Part shown: in pieces, positions 8,034 to 16,089 of the stretch | How the letters are laid out: each line of letters opens with the position of its first letter | Numbering within the stretch: position 1 is the first letter of the stretch | From: DTU018 sp964618175 | GTDB taxonomy: Bacteria; Bacillota; Syntrophomonadia; Syntrophomonadales; Syntrophomonadaceae | DNA: 59,227 nt | NCBI GenBank assembly: GCA_964618175.1 | Contig: CAZTZX010000002.1 | Location: 1-59,227 of the forward strand | Direction of reading: 5' to 3' | Translations under genes and position numbers: made by a program | The notes under the pieces: generated by a model | Told to the model about the DNA's origin: nothing | The model's input: the letters and a program-made list of their open reading frames with translations, nothing else | The model's database searches: none

Positions 8034-9215
8034 CTATTTAGGATCCACTTTGGCTTCGTAAACAAACTGACCATTTTCAACTTTTTTGATAACTGCGGTC
8101 TTAGTGGCATCGCCATTGGCATCCAGGGTAATTATGCCGGTGGCGCCTTCAAATCCGCTGGTGTCAGCCAGTGCATCACGAATAGCCTGGGGCTCAGCTG
8201 AGTTAGCCCTTTCAATAGCATCCTTAGCTAAAATGTAAGTGTCAAATCCCAACGCAGCAAAGGCATTGACCTCTTTGTTCGGATATTTGCCGGCAAAGGC
8301 TTCCAGGAAAGTTGTTGATACTTCGGTTACTGGCTCTTCAGCAGTAAAATGAGTGCTGAAGTAGATATCCTGATAGTCTACGACCTGATTCAAAAATTCT
8401 TCAGCTTCCCAAGTATCTCCACCCAGGATAGGAACATTGATGCCCAATTCCCGGGCTTTAGCTACCAAAATTCCACATTCCAGGAAGTTGCCGGGAGCAA
8501 ATATCACATCAGGATTCTTAGATTTAATGTCTGTCAACTGAGCGGAAAAATCCTTGTCTCCGGTGTTATAGTTCAGTTTTCCTACGATGGCTGCATCTCC
8601 ATTGGTTGCCTTGAAGGCTTTTTCAAAATAGCTGCTCAGTCCCACCGAATAATCCTGCTGCACATCCTGGATTATGGCGGCGGTTTTGGCACCTAAAGTT
8701 CCGGTAGCATAATTGGACATTACCGTACCCTGGAAGGGGTCAATGAAGCAAACCCGGAAGTAAAAGTCATTGTCCAGGGTAACTGCGGGATTAGTGGGGG
8801 AACAGCCGATAACTGGAATGCCTTCACGCTTGGCGATAGGTCCACCAGCCATAGCGAGCGAGCTTCCATAACTGCCTATGATCAGGTTGACCTTCTCTTG
8901 AGTTATCAGTCTTTCCACCGCATTAGCAGCTTCTTGTTTTTCACTCTTATTATCGACGGTTACGATTTCTACCTTTTTGCCTAGTATTTCAGGATACATT
9001 TCCCGAGCCAACTCAATACCTTCCAGAGTCATCTCTCCACCGGCAGCATTCACTCCGGTTAGGGGTTCAAACACACCGATCTTGATTACATCAGAATCGG
9101 CTGCATCCTGGCCGGCATTTTGATCCTCCGACCCTCCACATCCTACTGCCAGTAGGCTCATTATGAGGATCAGGGCAATCAATACAACATAGTTCCTCCT
9201 CTTTAAACCCAACAA
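8034..9215 (-). CDS. livK: Branched-chain amino acid ABC transporter substrate-binding lipoprotein
   Basis: Extracytoplasmic solute receptor of the liv system, 393 residues. A KRR N-region, hydrophobic core and lipobox LAVGC (cysteine near residue 26) mark a lipoprotein anchored outside the membrane, followed by a short low-complexity linker. The rest is a periplasmic-binding-protein type I (Leu/Ile/Val receptor) fold starting IKIGVFEPLTG. The start appears to be TTG, since GGGAGG lies about 8 bases before it and there is no in-frame ATG before the signal. First gene of the operon with a promoter at 9280-9309. Confidence 0.92.
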   Translation of the reverse strand: MLGLKRRNYVVLIALILIMSLLAVGCGGSEDQNAGQDAADSDVIKIGVFEPLTGVNAAGGEMTLEGIELAREMYPEILGKKVEIVTVDNKSEKQEAANAVERLITQEKVNLIIGSYGSSLAMAGGPIAKREGIPVIGCSPTNPAVTLDNDFYFRVCFIDPFQGTVMSNYATGTLGAKTAAIIQDVQQDYSVGLSSYFEKAFKATNGDAAIVGKLNYNTGDKDFSAQLTDIKSKNPDVIFAPGNFLECGILVAKARELGINVPILGGDTWEAEEFLNQVVDYQDIYFSTHFTAEEPVTEVSTTFLEAFAGKYPNKEVNAFAALGFDTYILAKDAIERANSAEPQAIRDALADTSGFEGATGIITLDANGDATKTAVIKKVENGQFVYEAKVDPK

Positions 9216-9279
9216 AAGTTCCGCCTCCCTTTTTTATCTGAATTATTGCTGTGCTCAACACCTGGCAATTGCTTTTTTA

Positions 9280-9309
9280 ATTGTACCGCTATGCTTGTCT
9301 GAATGACAA
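9280..9309 (-). promoter_or_regulatory. Predicted promoter of the liv operon
   Basis: Minus-strand -35 TTGTCA (9304-9309) and -10 TACAAT (9280-9285) with an 18-base spacer, about 65 bases upstream of the livK start and just downstream of the aroF2 terminator. It is a good sigma-A match. Confidence 0.6.
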
Positions 9310-9350
9310 GAAGAAACACCCGGTAACAAAATCCACCAGTTACCGGGTGT
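9307..9350 (-). terminator. Terminator of the second DAHP synthase gene
   Basis: A perfect 12-bp stem ACACCCGGTAAC/GTTACCGGGTGT (9316-9327 with 9339-9350). Its 5' arm on the minus strand encodes the last codons and stop of the gene. A T-rich TTCTTCTTG follows. This separates the single-gene unit from liv. Confidence 0.75.
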
Positions 9351-10191
9351 CAATCTTTTTATGTTCTAGATCAGCAAGTCGCCTGATCTGGTCAACCATT
9401 TTTAAAAAGTTATCCTTGTTCAAAGACTGTTTCCCATCGGATAAAGCTCGATCCGGATCCTGATGAACCTCGACCATGACTCCATCAGCCCCCGCTGCTA
9501 CAGCCGCCTTAGCTACCGGAATCACCATATCCCATTTGCCGGTAGCATGACTGGGGTCAACCAGCACGGGCAGATGGGATAGTTTCTTAATTAAGGCTAC
9601 CGCTCCAATATCTACTGTATTTCTGGTATATGTTTCAAAAGTCCGGATGCCCCGCTCACATAGTATGACCTGGGGATTGCCCTGGGCTAAAATATATTCC
9701 GCGGCCAGTAGCCACTCCTCTATGGTTGCTGAAAATCCTCTCTTCAGGAATATAGGTGTACCCACCTGTCCCAGCTGATCCAACAGAGCATAGTTTTGCA
9801 TATTACGGCTACCCACTTGCAGGACATCTACTTCTCCCACCAGATGATCCAGGTCGCGAACATCCATTACCTCGGTTATTACTGGCAAACCAGTGGCTGA
9901 CCGGGCCTCCTTCATTATCTCCAGACCTTCTTTTCCTAAACCACGGAAGGAATAGGGCGAAGTTCGCGGCTTGAAAAGGCCCCCCCGCAGCAGGTGCGCA
10001 CCGGATCTGGCCAAAAACTTGGCAAGAGTTACATAATCATCCCGGTTTTCTACTGCACATGGTCCGGCAATGATAGTACAGTATCCCTCTCCTATGTTGA
10101 CCGGTTCCCCTGGGCCCATAACCCGAACAATAGTATCCTCATTTTTAGTTTCTCTGGATGCCAATCGAAAAGGCTTCATTTCTTTCACCAT
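9340..10191 (-). CDS. aroF: Second DAHP synthase, catalytic barrel only
   Basis: 283-residue type I-beta DAHP synthase. It has the barrel motifs of the operon copy at 2552-3568: GPCAVE, LRGGLFKPRTSPY, KRGFSATIEEW, CERGIRTFE and VDPSHATGKW. Instead of the roughly 70-residue ferredoxin-like regulatory domain it has only about 33 residues before the barrel. By family knowledge such barrel-only forms are often feedback-insensitive, so this copy may be unregulated; that is inference. It has its own promoter and terminator. The start is uncertain between ATG at residue 1 and ATG at residue 5. KDO-8-phosphate synthase is an alternative but unlikely in a Gram-positive organism. Confidence 0.88.
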   Translation of the reverse strand: MVKEMKPFRLASRETKNEDTIVRVMGPGEPVNIGEGYCTIIAGPCAVENRDDYVTLAKFLARSGAHLLRGGLFKPRTSPYSFRGLGKEGLEIMKEARSATGLPVITEVMDVRDLDHLVGEVDVLQVGSRNMQNYALLDQLGQVGTPIFLKRGFSATIEEWLLAAEYILAQGNPQVILCERGIRTFETYTRNTVDIGAVALIKKLSHLPVLVDPSHATGKWDMVIPVAKAAVAAGADGVMVEVHQDPDRALSDGKQSLNKDNFLKMVDQIRRLADLEHKKIDTR

Positions 10192-10252
10192 AAATCCATT
10201 CTATAACACCTGGTACTACATTTTCATTCATTTTATGAATTCTGTTTTAATT

Positions 10253-10282
10253 ATTATGAGCCTAGGGAGGATCAGGAATCAA
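10253..10282 (-). promoter_or_regulatory. Predicted promoter of the second DAHP synthase
   Basis: Minus-strand -35 TTGATT (10277-10282) and -10 CATAAT (10253-10258), 18-base spacer, about 60 bases upstream of the gene. No terminator or leader frame is seen in this leader, unlike aroF at 3568. Confidence 0.45.
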
Positions 10283-10414
10283 CCTATTTTGCTTAATACC
10301 GGTGATTCTTTGGCGATTAGACGGCAAATAGCAGGAATAGCCGAACAATATATAGAATTGATAATACTGTTTTACCAGATAGCAATAGGAAACATATGGT
10401 ACTTAGGGATATGA

Positions 10415-10443
10415 TTGTCTGCCCAAGGGAGAGGCAGTAAAAT
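10415..10443 (+). promoter_or_regulatory. Predicted promoter of the CoA-transferase gene
   Basis: Plus-strand -35 TTGTCT (10415-10420) and -10 TAAAAT (10438-10443) with a 17-base spacer, placing transcription start roughly 25-45 bases before the possible start codons. The rest of the 10192-10473 region shows no gene. Confidence 0.55.
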
Positions 10444-10473
10444 TCGTTCTAATGAGGGATTTTTACTGAAAGG

Positions 10474-11835
10474 GTGAAAAGGTTGAACTTAAACGAGATG
10501 TACAAGCAGAAACTAATGTCTGCCCAACAGGCCGTCAAGATGGTAAAGAACGGTACTGAAGTCTGGATCGGCATCGCGGTTCCGGTTCCGCTGGCTCTGG
10601 TAGATGCGCTGGTGGACAGAGAGCCTGAAGTAGAGGATATCACCATTAACCATATCGTAGATATCTATCCCCACAACACCTGGCAGAAACTGAACCGTGC
10701 CACTAACATTAAGGCTGACTGCGGGTATCCGACTTCCAGCCGCGACCGGGTAGTCAGTGGAGATTTCACCATGACTCCCAACCGTTTCTGTGAACTTCCC
10801 AAAATATATACCGATGAGAACTTTCGACCTATGCATGTGGCTATGCTGATGGTAACTCCCATGGATAAGCATGGCTACTTCTGTTTGGGTCTGGGTGCTG
10901 ATGCGACTCTGTCCATTGCTCAAAATGCCGCCCGTCGGCGGCGCGAAGGTGATGATCGTTATGTTGTATTAGCCCAGGTAAATAATCAAGTCCCTCGCAG
11001 TCGAGGAGTCAATTATGTTCACATTTCTGAAATCGATGCTATCGTAGAATATGATCAAGACCTGGCGGTTCTTCCAGAAACCACTCACATTTCTGATGAG
11101 GAAATGACTATTGGCAGATACTGTGCGGAGTTTGTCAAGGACGGCTCCACCATTCAATTAGGCATCGGCAGTATCCCTAATGCAGTAGCTCAAGCCTTTC
11201 TGGATAGCCATGTGCAGGATCTGGGTATTCACTCGGAGATGGCCTGTGACACTATGAAAGATCTCTGGGATGCAGGTATTGTAACCAATCGCCGCAAGAC
11301 TTTTATGCCCTACCGTTCCATATTCACTTTTGCTATGGGTTCCCGCAAGTTATATGACTGGTTGGATGATAATCCGGGCATAGAATTCCATCCGGTAGAT
11401 TTTGTTAATAACCCACACATCATAGGCAAGAATGATAATCTAGTTTCTATTAATGCCTGTTTACAGGTGGATTTGACCGGACAGATCTGCTCAGAATCTC
11501 TGGGCTGGAAACAGTACACTCATCCAGGAGGACAGGTGGATTTTGTTAATGGAGCTTTTCAGTCGCGCGGAGGGGTCTCGATTATCGCTACCCAGTCAAC
11601 CGCACAGCCTAGATCAGGTGGTGGACAAATGATTTCTAAAATTGCCCCGCAGATAACTCCGGGAGGAATCATAACCACTCCCCGTTCCAGTGCTGATTAT
11701 GTAATAACCGAATACGGAGTAGCTAAAATTAAAGGCCAGTCAGTACGCCAGCGCGTTCTCAACCTGATTGCGATCACTCATCCTCAGTTCCGCGAAGAGC
11801 TGGAATGGGAGGCACGGCAGCGTAATTTGATATAA
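10474..11835 (+). CDS. Acetyl-CoA hydrolase/transferase family CoA-transferase (butyryl- or 4-hydroxybutyrate-type)
   Basis: Transfers CoA between acyl groups, probably acetyl-CoA and a carboxylate such as butyrate or 4-hydroxybutyrate. The 453 residues span an N-terminal Rossmann-like half and a C-terminal half. GIHSEM near residue 250 carries the glutamate that forms the acyl-CoA anhydride in this family. The C-terminal run ITTPRSSADYVITEYGVAKI and HPQFREEL is conserved in it. In a butyrate-oxidising syntroph this enzyme would activate butyrate; the substrate is inference. Start choice is open: GTG at 10474, TTG at 10483 (best spaced from GAAAGG) or ATG at 10498. Single-gene unit ended by the terminator at 11872. 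Confidence 0.88.
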   Translation: MKRLNLNEMYKQKLMSAQQAVKMVKNGTEVWIGIAVPVPLALVDALVDREPEVEDITINHIVDIYPHNTWQKLNRATNIKADCGYPTSSRDRVVSGDFTMTPNRFCELPKIYTDENFRPMHVAMLMVTPMDKHGYFCLGLGADATLSIAQNAARRRREGDDRYVVLAQVNNQVPRSRGVNYVHISEIDAIVEYDQDLAVLPETTHISDEEMTIGRYCAEFVKDGSTIQLGIGSIPNAVAQAFLDSHVQDLGIHSEMACDTMKDLWDAGIVTNRRKTFMPYRSIFTFAMGSRKLYDWLDDNPGIEFHPVDFVNNPHIIGKNDNLVSINACLQVDLTGQICSESLGWKQYTHPGGQVDFVNGAFQSRGGVSIIATQSTAQPRSGGGQMISKIAPQITPGGIITTPRSSADYVITEYGVAKIKGQSVRQRVLNLIAITHPQFREELEWEARQRNLI

Positions 11836-11871
11836 TGAAAAACCGATAGCTCCCTGATACCACAAAAATAT

Positions 11872-11910
11872 TAGCCCCGCGCCTTAAAAACGCGGGGCTA
11901 GTTTTGCTTT
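11872..11910 (+). terminator. Bidirectional terminator after the CoA-transferase
   Basis: A 10-bp stem TAGCCCCGCG/CGCGGGGCTA (11872-11881 with 11891-11900) is followed by GTTTTGCTTT on the plus strand. A run of As before it gives a T-run on the minus strand, so it can also end the P-II/DUF1538 transcript. Confidence 0.85.
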
Positions 11911-11932
11911 ACTACATGTTAGGCGCAAACGC

Positions 11933-12262
11933 CTACTTCCTTAAATAGTCATGGTTGATGCCGGCTACCTTATCCAAAGACAGTACGAAAGCTATTCCCT
12001 TATTAGGCTTATTCAAATCCGCCTCTTTGAGTATATTTTCAAGTACTACCTGACTGATATCAGAAGGAATCAGCGTTAGAATAATCTCTTTTTCTGGTTC
12101 GATAATTATTCCAAATATTTTTGCCTTTTCATGCACACCGCTACCGCGGCCATGCAGAATCGTTCCGCCTTCTGCACCGGCCTTTTTGGCTGCTTCCATA
12201 ACTTTTTCTGCCCGACCCTTGTTTACAATAGTAACAATCAGATCATAGGCTATGCCTTCCAT
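11933..12262 (-). CDS. P-II family (GlnB-like) small signalling protein
   Basis: About 109 residues with the P-II fold pattern: a first beta-alpha unit (LIVTIVNKGRAEKVMEAAKK), a T-loop-like segment HGRGSGVHEKAKIFG, and a C-terminal GIAFVLSLDKVAG. Canonical P-II proteins bind ATP and 2-oxoglutarate as trimers and regulate transporters. Here the T-loop is divergent and lacks the uridylylated tyrosine, so this is a P-II-like member. I place the start at the ATG at 12262, since GGGAGG lies 8 bases before it; an ATG seven codons upstream has no ribosome site. Last gene behind two DUF1538 membrane proteins, which it probably regulates. Confidence 0.8.
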   Translation of the reverse strand: MEGIAYDLIVTIVNKGRAEKVMEAAKKAGAEGGTILHGRGSGVHEKAKIFGIIIEPEKEIILTLIPSDISQVVLENILKEADLNKPNKGIAFVLSLDKVAGINHDYLRK

Positions 12263-12313
12263 GAAGCATCCTCCCTCATTCAAGTTTTTAATTATATCTC
12301 TGGGCTCATTGTA

Positions 12314-13063
12314 TCAAGTTTCTGAACTCTGCTCATCATAAATTTGGGATAATTTTCGATAGATTACCCCCAAAGTCAATATCGTCAATATCGGTGCCAA
12401 AGCGACCAAAGATACCATTCCAAATCCCTGTAAAACTGGATCTCTGCCTTCCAGGGCAGTGGCAACTCCTATGGTCATCGCCATTATAAAAGATACCGTC
12501 ATAGGGCCAGTGGCTACTCCTCCCGAATCGAAAGCAATGGAAATAAACTGTTCATTACAATAGCGCATCATTATGAAGGCTAAAATATAGCCCGGAATCA
12601 ATATATAGGCCAGGGGTATCCCATATAATACCCTGGCCATCGCCAGTGCCACGGCGAAGGCAACTCCTATGGCCATACAGTAGAGCATTACTGACCCGGG
12701 TATAGATCCGCTGGTAACCTTATCAACCTGGTCGATCATGACATGTACAGCCGGCTCGGCCAGTATGGCAACAAACCCTATTATAAATCCTATCGGTATA
12801 AGGATCCAGTTATAGGATAACGCGCTGAGCATGATACCCATTTTTTGGCCAGTAGGTATAAAACCAGCGTAAACTCCCTGCAGGAACAGAGCAATACCGA
12901 AAAAGGTAAGTATAAACCCTTTGACTACCTCGGAGAATTTTTCCCGCGGTAAATGCAAGACAAAAAACTGAAAGAAACAAACAATTATAAACAGAGGACC
13001 CAAAGCTAGAGCCACTTCTTTAAGGGTGGTAGCAAAACCGTCAAACAAGCTGAGCATAATCAA
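12314..13063 (-). CDS. DUF1538 integral membrane protein (second of a pair)
   Basis: 249 residues with about seven membrane segments. The family hallmark AFDSGGVATGPMTVSFI lies near residue 180, and LAEPAVHVM near 83 matches the LAEPdVQVL-like motif of its neighbour. Function is not established; it looks like half of a two-component membrane carrier. The start overlaps the upstream gene stop (TTGA); an ATG two codons in is possible. With the preceding DUF1538 gene and the following P-II gene it forms a three-gene unit, suggesting transport controlled by metabolite state. The transported substrate is unknown. Confidence 0.85.
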   Translation of the reverse strand: MIMLSLFDGFATTLKEVALALGPLFIIVCFFQFFVLHLPREKFSEVVKGFILTFFGIALFLQGVYAGFIPTGQKMGIMLSALSYNWILIPIGFIIGFVAILAEPAVHVMIDQVDKVTSGSIPGSVMLYCMAIGVAFAVALAMARVLYGIPLAYILIPGYILAFIMMRYCNEQFISIAFDSGGVATGPMTVSFIMAMTIGVATALEGRDPVLQGFGMVSLVALAPILTILTLGVIYRKLSQIYDEQSSET

Positions 13064-13740
13064 CCGAACAGCACCCCCAGCAGCAACACGGCTAGGATAG
13101 GACCTACTGAAGCCAGTCCCACAAAGCCGAAACTATCTCTTTTACCACCAAAAGTCGAGGCTACGCCAACCCCTAAAGCCAGAATAAAAGGAACTGTCAT
13201 AGGTCCGGTAGTTACTCCGCCGGAATCTAAGGCAACCGGGATATAATTAGCAGGAGTAAAGAAAACTAACAAAAGAACCAACCCATAGCTTATTAGAAGC
13301 AAGTATTGTATAGGCCAGCCTTTGATCAATCTTAGCAAAGCTAAGGCTATAAAAACCGCCACGCCGATCCCAACCGCCGCAATCAGAACCACTTTTAGTA
13401 CTGCACCCTGGGATGCTTGGGCAAATTGCATCGCCAAAACCTGAACATCCGGTTCGGCTACCGTTACTGCAAAGCCTAGTAAGAGCCCAAACATTAAGAC
13501 TAAACTCAGCTTACCGGTTTTGGGTAAGTATTCGCCAATCATTTCGCCTATGGGGACAATGCCGACTTTGGCTCCCAGAAAAAAGAGGATTAATCCTATA
13601 CAAACCAAGACGACTCCACCGGCAAAACGCGCAAAGTCCTCATAAGACATCTTTAAGGCAATCTGAATAATGACTACCACTAGCGTAATTGGAAGAATAG
13701 AATAAGCTACTTCAATTAGTGTGTCTTTAATGCTACTCAT
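13060..13740 (-). CDS. DUF1538 integral membrane protein (first of a pair)
   Basis: 226 residues with about seven membrane segments, clearly paralogous to the next gene. It carries ALDSGGVTTGPMTVPFI near residue 176 and VAEPDVQVLAMQ near 94. ATG start with an AGGAGG site. The two proteins probably assemble together, as in genomes where the two halves are fused (family knowledge). First gene of the DUF1538-DUF1538-P-II operon, divergent from the nitrilase gene. Confidence 0.85.
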   Translation of the reverse strand: MSSIKDTLIEVAYSILPITLVVVIIQIALKMSYEDFARFAGGVVLVCIGLILFFLGAKVGIVPIGEMIGEYLPKTGKLSLVLMFGLLLGFAVTVAEPDVQVLAMQFAQASQGAVLKVVLIAAVGIGVAVFIALALLRLIKGWPIQYLLLISYGLVLLLVFFTPANYIPVALDSGGVTTGPMTVPFILALGVGVASTFGGKRDSFGFVGLASVGPILAVLLLGVLFG

Positions 13741-13989
13741 AAAACCTCCTGGTATGGTCTTTTCAGGTGAGTATTTGGCAAAAACTTCGGTCGAGTTGAC
13801 CGAGCAGAATTGAAAAAATGCGGGTTTTGCCTGCGTTTATAGTTTACATTACTAATGGCTAATAATGCAAACAAGTGGGATATTAGCCCAATTGTAGCTC
13901 ACTATCCTTCGTTTTGAAAAATATGATAAAATGAGGTGTCTTGTCGGCTTTAGTTAAGCAATTTTAGTAATCAGCGCAAGGAGGAGCAT

Positions 13990-14826
13990 ATGCATCAGCC
14001 TATCGTAATCGGTATTTGTCAGATGCAAGTCGAAGATGATAAGTCACTTAACCTGCGCAAGGCAGAACAGATGGTTCAGTCGGCCGCCGACCAAGGAGCC
14101 AATCTGATCATTCTGCCAGAAGTATTCCATGCTCCTTATGAACCAGCTGGGTTTAGGAATTATGCCGAGACATTTCCGGGGCCTTCCACCGAAATGTTGT
14201 CCCGGGTAGCCGCCCATCATAACATTTGCCTGGTAGGAGGCTCTATCATAGAAGTGGACACTGCGGGAAGACTCTATAACACTAGCTATATATTCGGTGG
14301 CAATGGAGAATTATTAGGAAAACATCGCAAGGTGCACCTTTTTGATGTAGATGGTGTCATTACCTTTAAAGAGTCAGACGTCATCACCCCGGGTAATGAC
14401 CTTACCATAATTGATTATAAGGGTTTTCGTTTTTGCGTTATGATCTGCTATGATATCCGTTTTCCGGAATGGAGCAGAGCCGCTGCCCTGGAAGGTGCTC
14501 AATTGGTAGTAGTTCCGGGAGCTTTTAATATGTCATCCGGGCCCTCCTTTTGGGAATTGATGATGCGGACCAGAGCAGTCGACAATCAGGTATACATAGC
14601 AGCGGCATCACCAGCTCGTAATTTGACGGCTTCCTACCACGCTTGGGGCCATTCCATGATCGTAGGCCCCTGGGGCAAGATTTTGACCGAGGCGGATAGC
14701 CAAGAAGAAGTGATCACAGCTGCTCTTGATCCCGCTCATATGGAAAGAGTCCGTCGAGAAATGCCGCTACTTAAGCATCGCCGCCGCGATCTCTATGAGC
14801 TCAAGTATTCCCGACATGAAAAATGA
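13990..14826 (+). CDS. Carbon-nitrogen hydrolase (nitrilase superfamily, omega-amidase-like)
   Basis: 278 residues with the full catalytic triad of the nitrilase superfamily: Glu44 in LPEVF, Lys114 in KHRKVHLFD and Cys153 in MICYDIRFPE. The closest resemblance is to the Nit2/omega-amidase branch, which hydrolyses alpha-ketoglutaramate and related amides in the cytosol; the substrate is inferred. AAGGAGG precedes the ATG by the usual distance. It is followed after 24 bases by the yjbQ gene, probably co-transcribed. Confidence 0.88.
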   Translation: MHQPIVIGICQMQVEDDKSLNLRKAEQMVQSAADQGANLIILPEVFHAPYEPAGFRNYAETFPGPSTEMLSRVAAHHNICLVGGSIIEVDTAGRLYNTSYIFGGNGELLGKHRKVHLFDVDGVITFKESDVITPGNDLTIIDYKGFRFCVMICYDIRFPEWSRAAALEGAQLVVVPGAFNMSSGPSFWELMMRTRAVDNQVYIAAASPARNLTASYHAWGHSMIVGPWGKILTEADSQEEVITAALDPAHMERVRREMPLLKHRRRDLYELKYSRHEK

Positions 14827-14850
14827 CTTGATGGTAAAGGGGGGTGAACA

Positions 14851-15264
14851 GTGAAGTTTTACACTGAGTATCTTTGGTTTAATACTGAAAAGAAACGCCA
14901 GTATATACGGATAACTGATCAGGTTAGCCTGGCTGTGCAAAAAAGCGGAATTCAGGAAGGTATGGTATTAGTCAGTGCCATGCATATTACCGCTTCTGTT
15001 TTTGTAAATGATAACGAGAGCGGCATTATGCATGATCTGGATGAAATGCTGGAGAGGCTGGCACCTTTCCGGCCCGATTACCAGCATCATCGTACTGGAG
15101 AAACCAATGGAGATGCGCATCTGAAAAGCCTCTTAATGCATCATGAAGTGATCATTCCGGTCACCAGCGGCAAACTTGACGTAGGTCCTTGGCAAGAAGT
15201 CTTTTACGGCGAATTCGATGGGCAGCGCCGCAAACGGGTCATTATTAAGGTGATGGGAGAATGA
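14851..15264 (+). CDS. yjbQ: YjbQ/UPF0047 family protein
   Basis: 137 residues of the conserved UPF0047 family, often annotated as secondary thiamine-phosphate synthase activity, though its cellular role is unproven. Family motifs: SAMHITASVFVNDNE near residue 42, the HHRTGETNGDAHLKS metal-type histidine segment near 75, and GPWQEVFYGEFDG near 113. GTG start after AAAGGGGGTG. Second gene behind the nitrilase; its end faces the aroH stop with only 8 bases between, and no terminator is visible there. Confidence 0.9.
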   Translation: MKFYTEYLWFNTEKKRQYIRITDQVSLAVQKSGIQEGMVLVSAMHITASVFVNDNESGIMHDLDEMLERLAPFRPDYQHHRTGETNGDAHLKSLLMHHEVIIPVTSGKLDVGPWQEVFYGEFDGQRRKRVIIKVMGE

Positions 15265-15272
15265 TGATCCTA

Positions 15273-15638
15273 TCAGTCCAGGCTTAAATCCTGACGCAAG
15301 CACTGCGCTTCCTTTAAATAAATGTGGCGTATTTCCTGCTGAGATTTGTTGGTGTTTACCATAACCAGGACTCTTATGCACAGCGGCAAAGCCTGGGGTA
15401 CCTCGATTTCTTGAAAACAGAGCAGGGGTACCTTATCCCATCCCATAAGACGGGCAGCTTCAGCTGGAAAAACTGATCTTATGTCAGAAGTTACGGTGAA
15501 CAGCGCACTGGCGACATCTTCCGTCTCAAATTCATTTTCCTTTTGCATATGATCAAGCAGTTCACCAGTGGCAGCAAGCACCAGCGCTCTTTCATCCCTG
15601 TCGATAGTTATCGCACCGCGAATACCACGTACTACCAT
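15273..15638 (-). CDS. aroH: Chorismate mutase, AroH class
   Basis: Converts chorismate to prephenate, feeding TyrA of the operon at 1.5 kb. The 121-residue length and VRGIRGAITIDRDE N-terminus are those of the trimeric Bacillus-type AroH. The active-site arginine in VRGIRGA and the ALPLCIRVLVMVNT strand near residue 83 are present. The start lies 3 bases after the HutP-like stop, so the two are probably translated together. It is separate from the other aromatic genes here. Confidence 0.95.
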   Translation of the reverse strand: MVVRGIRGAITIDRDERALVLAATGELLDHMQKENEFETEDVASALFTVTSDIRSVFPAEAARLMGWDKVPLLCFQEIEVPQALPLCIRVLVMVNTNKSQQEIRHIYLKEAQCLRQDLSLD

Positions 15639-15641
15639 TGT

Positions 15642-16064
15642 TTAATTACTCCTGACAGCACGATGACCCAAGCCTATGGCCACCTCGTCCAGATGGAGCA
15701 GACCTATACCCATGAAAATAGCCACACTGACATGGTCGTTATGACGGGCTATGCCAATTTTGCCACCTACATTCAAACCTAAGGCCTTGGGCATGATCTG
15801 AGTAATAGCTTCTCGGGCAGCACCGGCCACCGCTCCTTCATCAGCATGGGTATCCTTTATTACGCCTTCCCGTTTAGCGGCCACAACTGCTCGTTCTACA
15901 ATTTTTCCTACTGAACTGATAAACTCTCCGCCATAATCAACGGCTACTGCCCGTACTTCACTTTCAGCCAACAGTTGTTTTTTCAATTCGATCTCTTCCT
16001 GACGGGTAGCGCTTAATGCCATCTTAATAGCTGAGGTGGCGACTACCTTACTACCAATTTCCAT
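15642..16064 (-). CDS. hutP: HutP-family RNA-binding protein
   Basis: About 140 residues matching the HutP family. In Bacillus HutP is a hexamer that, with histidine and Mg2+, binds UAG-rich mRNA and prevents termination before the histidine-utilisation genes. The conserved C-terminal half is seen: GGKIGIARHNDHVSVAIFMGIGLLHLDEVAIGLGHRA (quoted in two parts, GGKIGIARHNDHVSVAIF and GIGLLHLDEVAIGLGHRA). I choose ATG at 16064, 8 bases after AAGGTGG, over an upstream GTG. The only possible hut-type gene here is ftcD at 24 kb, so its RNA target is unknown. Confidence 0.8.
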   Translation of the reverse strand: MEIGSKVVATSAIKMALSATRQEEIELKKQLLAESEVRAVAVDYGGEFISSVGKIVERAVVAAKREGVIKDTHADEGAVAGAAREAITQIMPKALGLNVGGKIGIARHNDHVSVAIFMGIGLLHLDEVAIGLGHRAVRSN

Positions 16065-16089
16065 TATACCTACCACCTTGTGTTTTTCC

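Noticed and set aside
10449..10646. Minus-strand 65-codon frame over the CoA-transferase start
   Set aside because: Serine-rich antisense shadow without a ribosome site.
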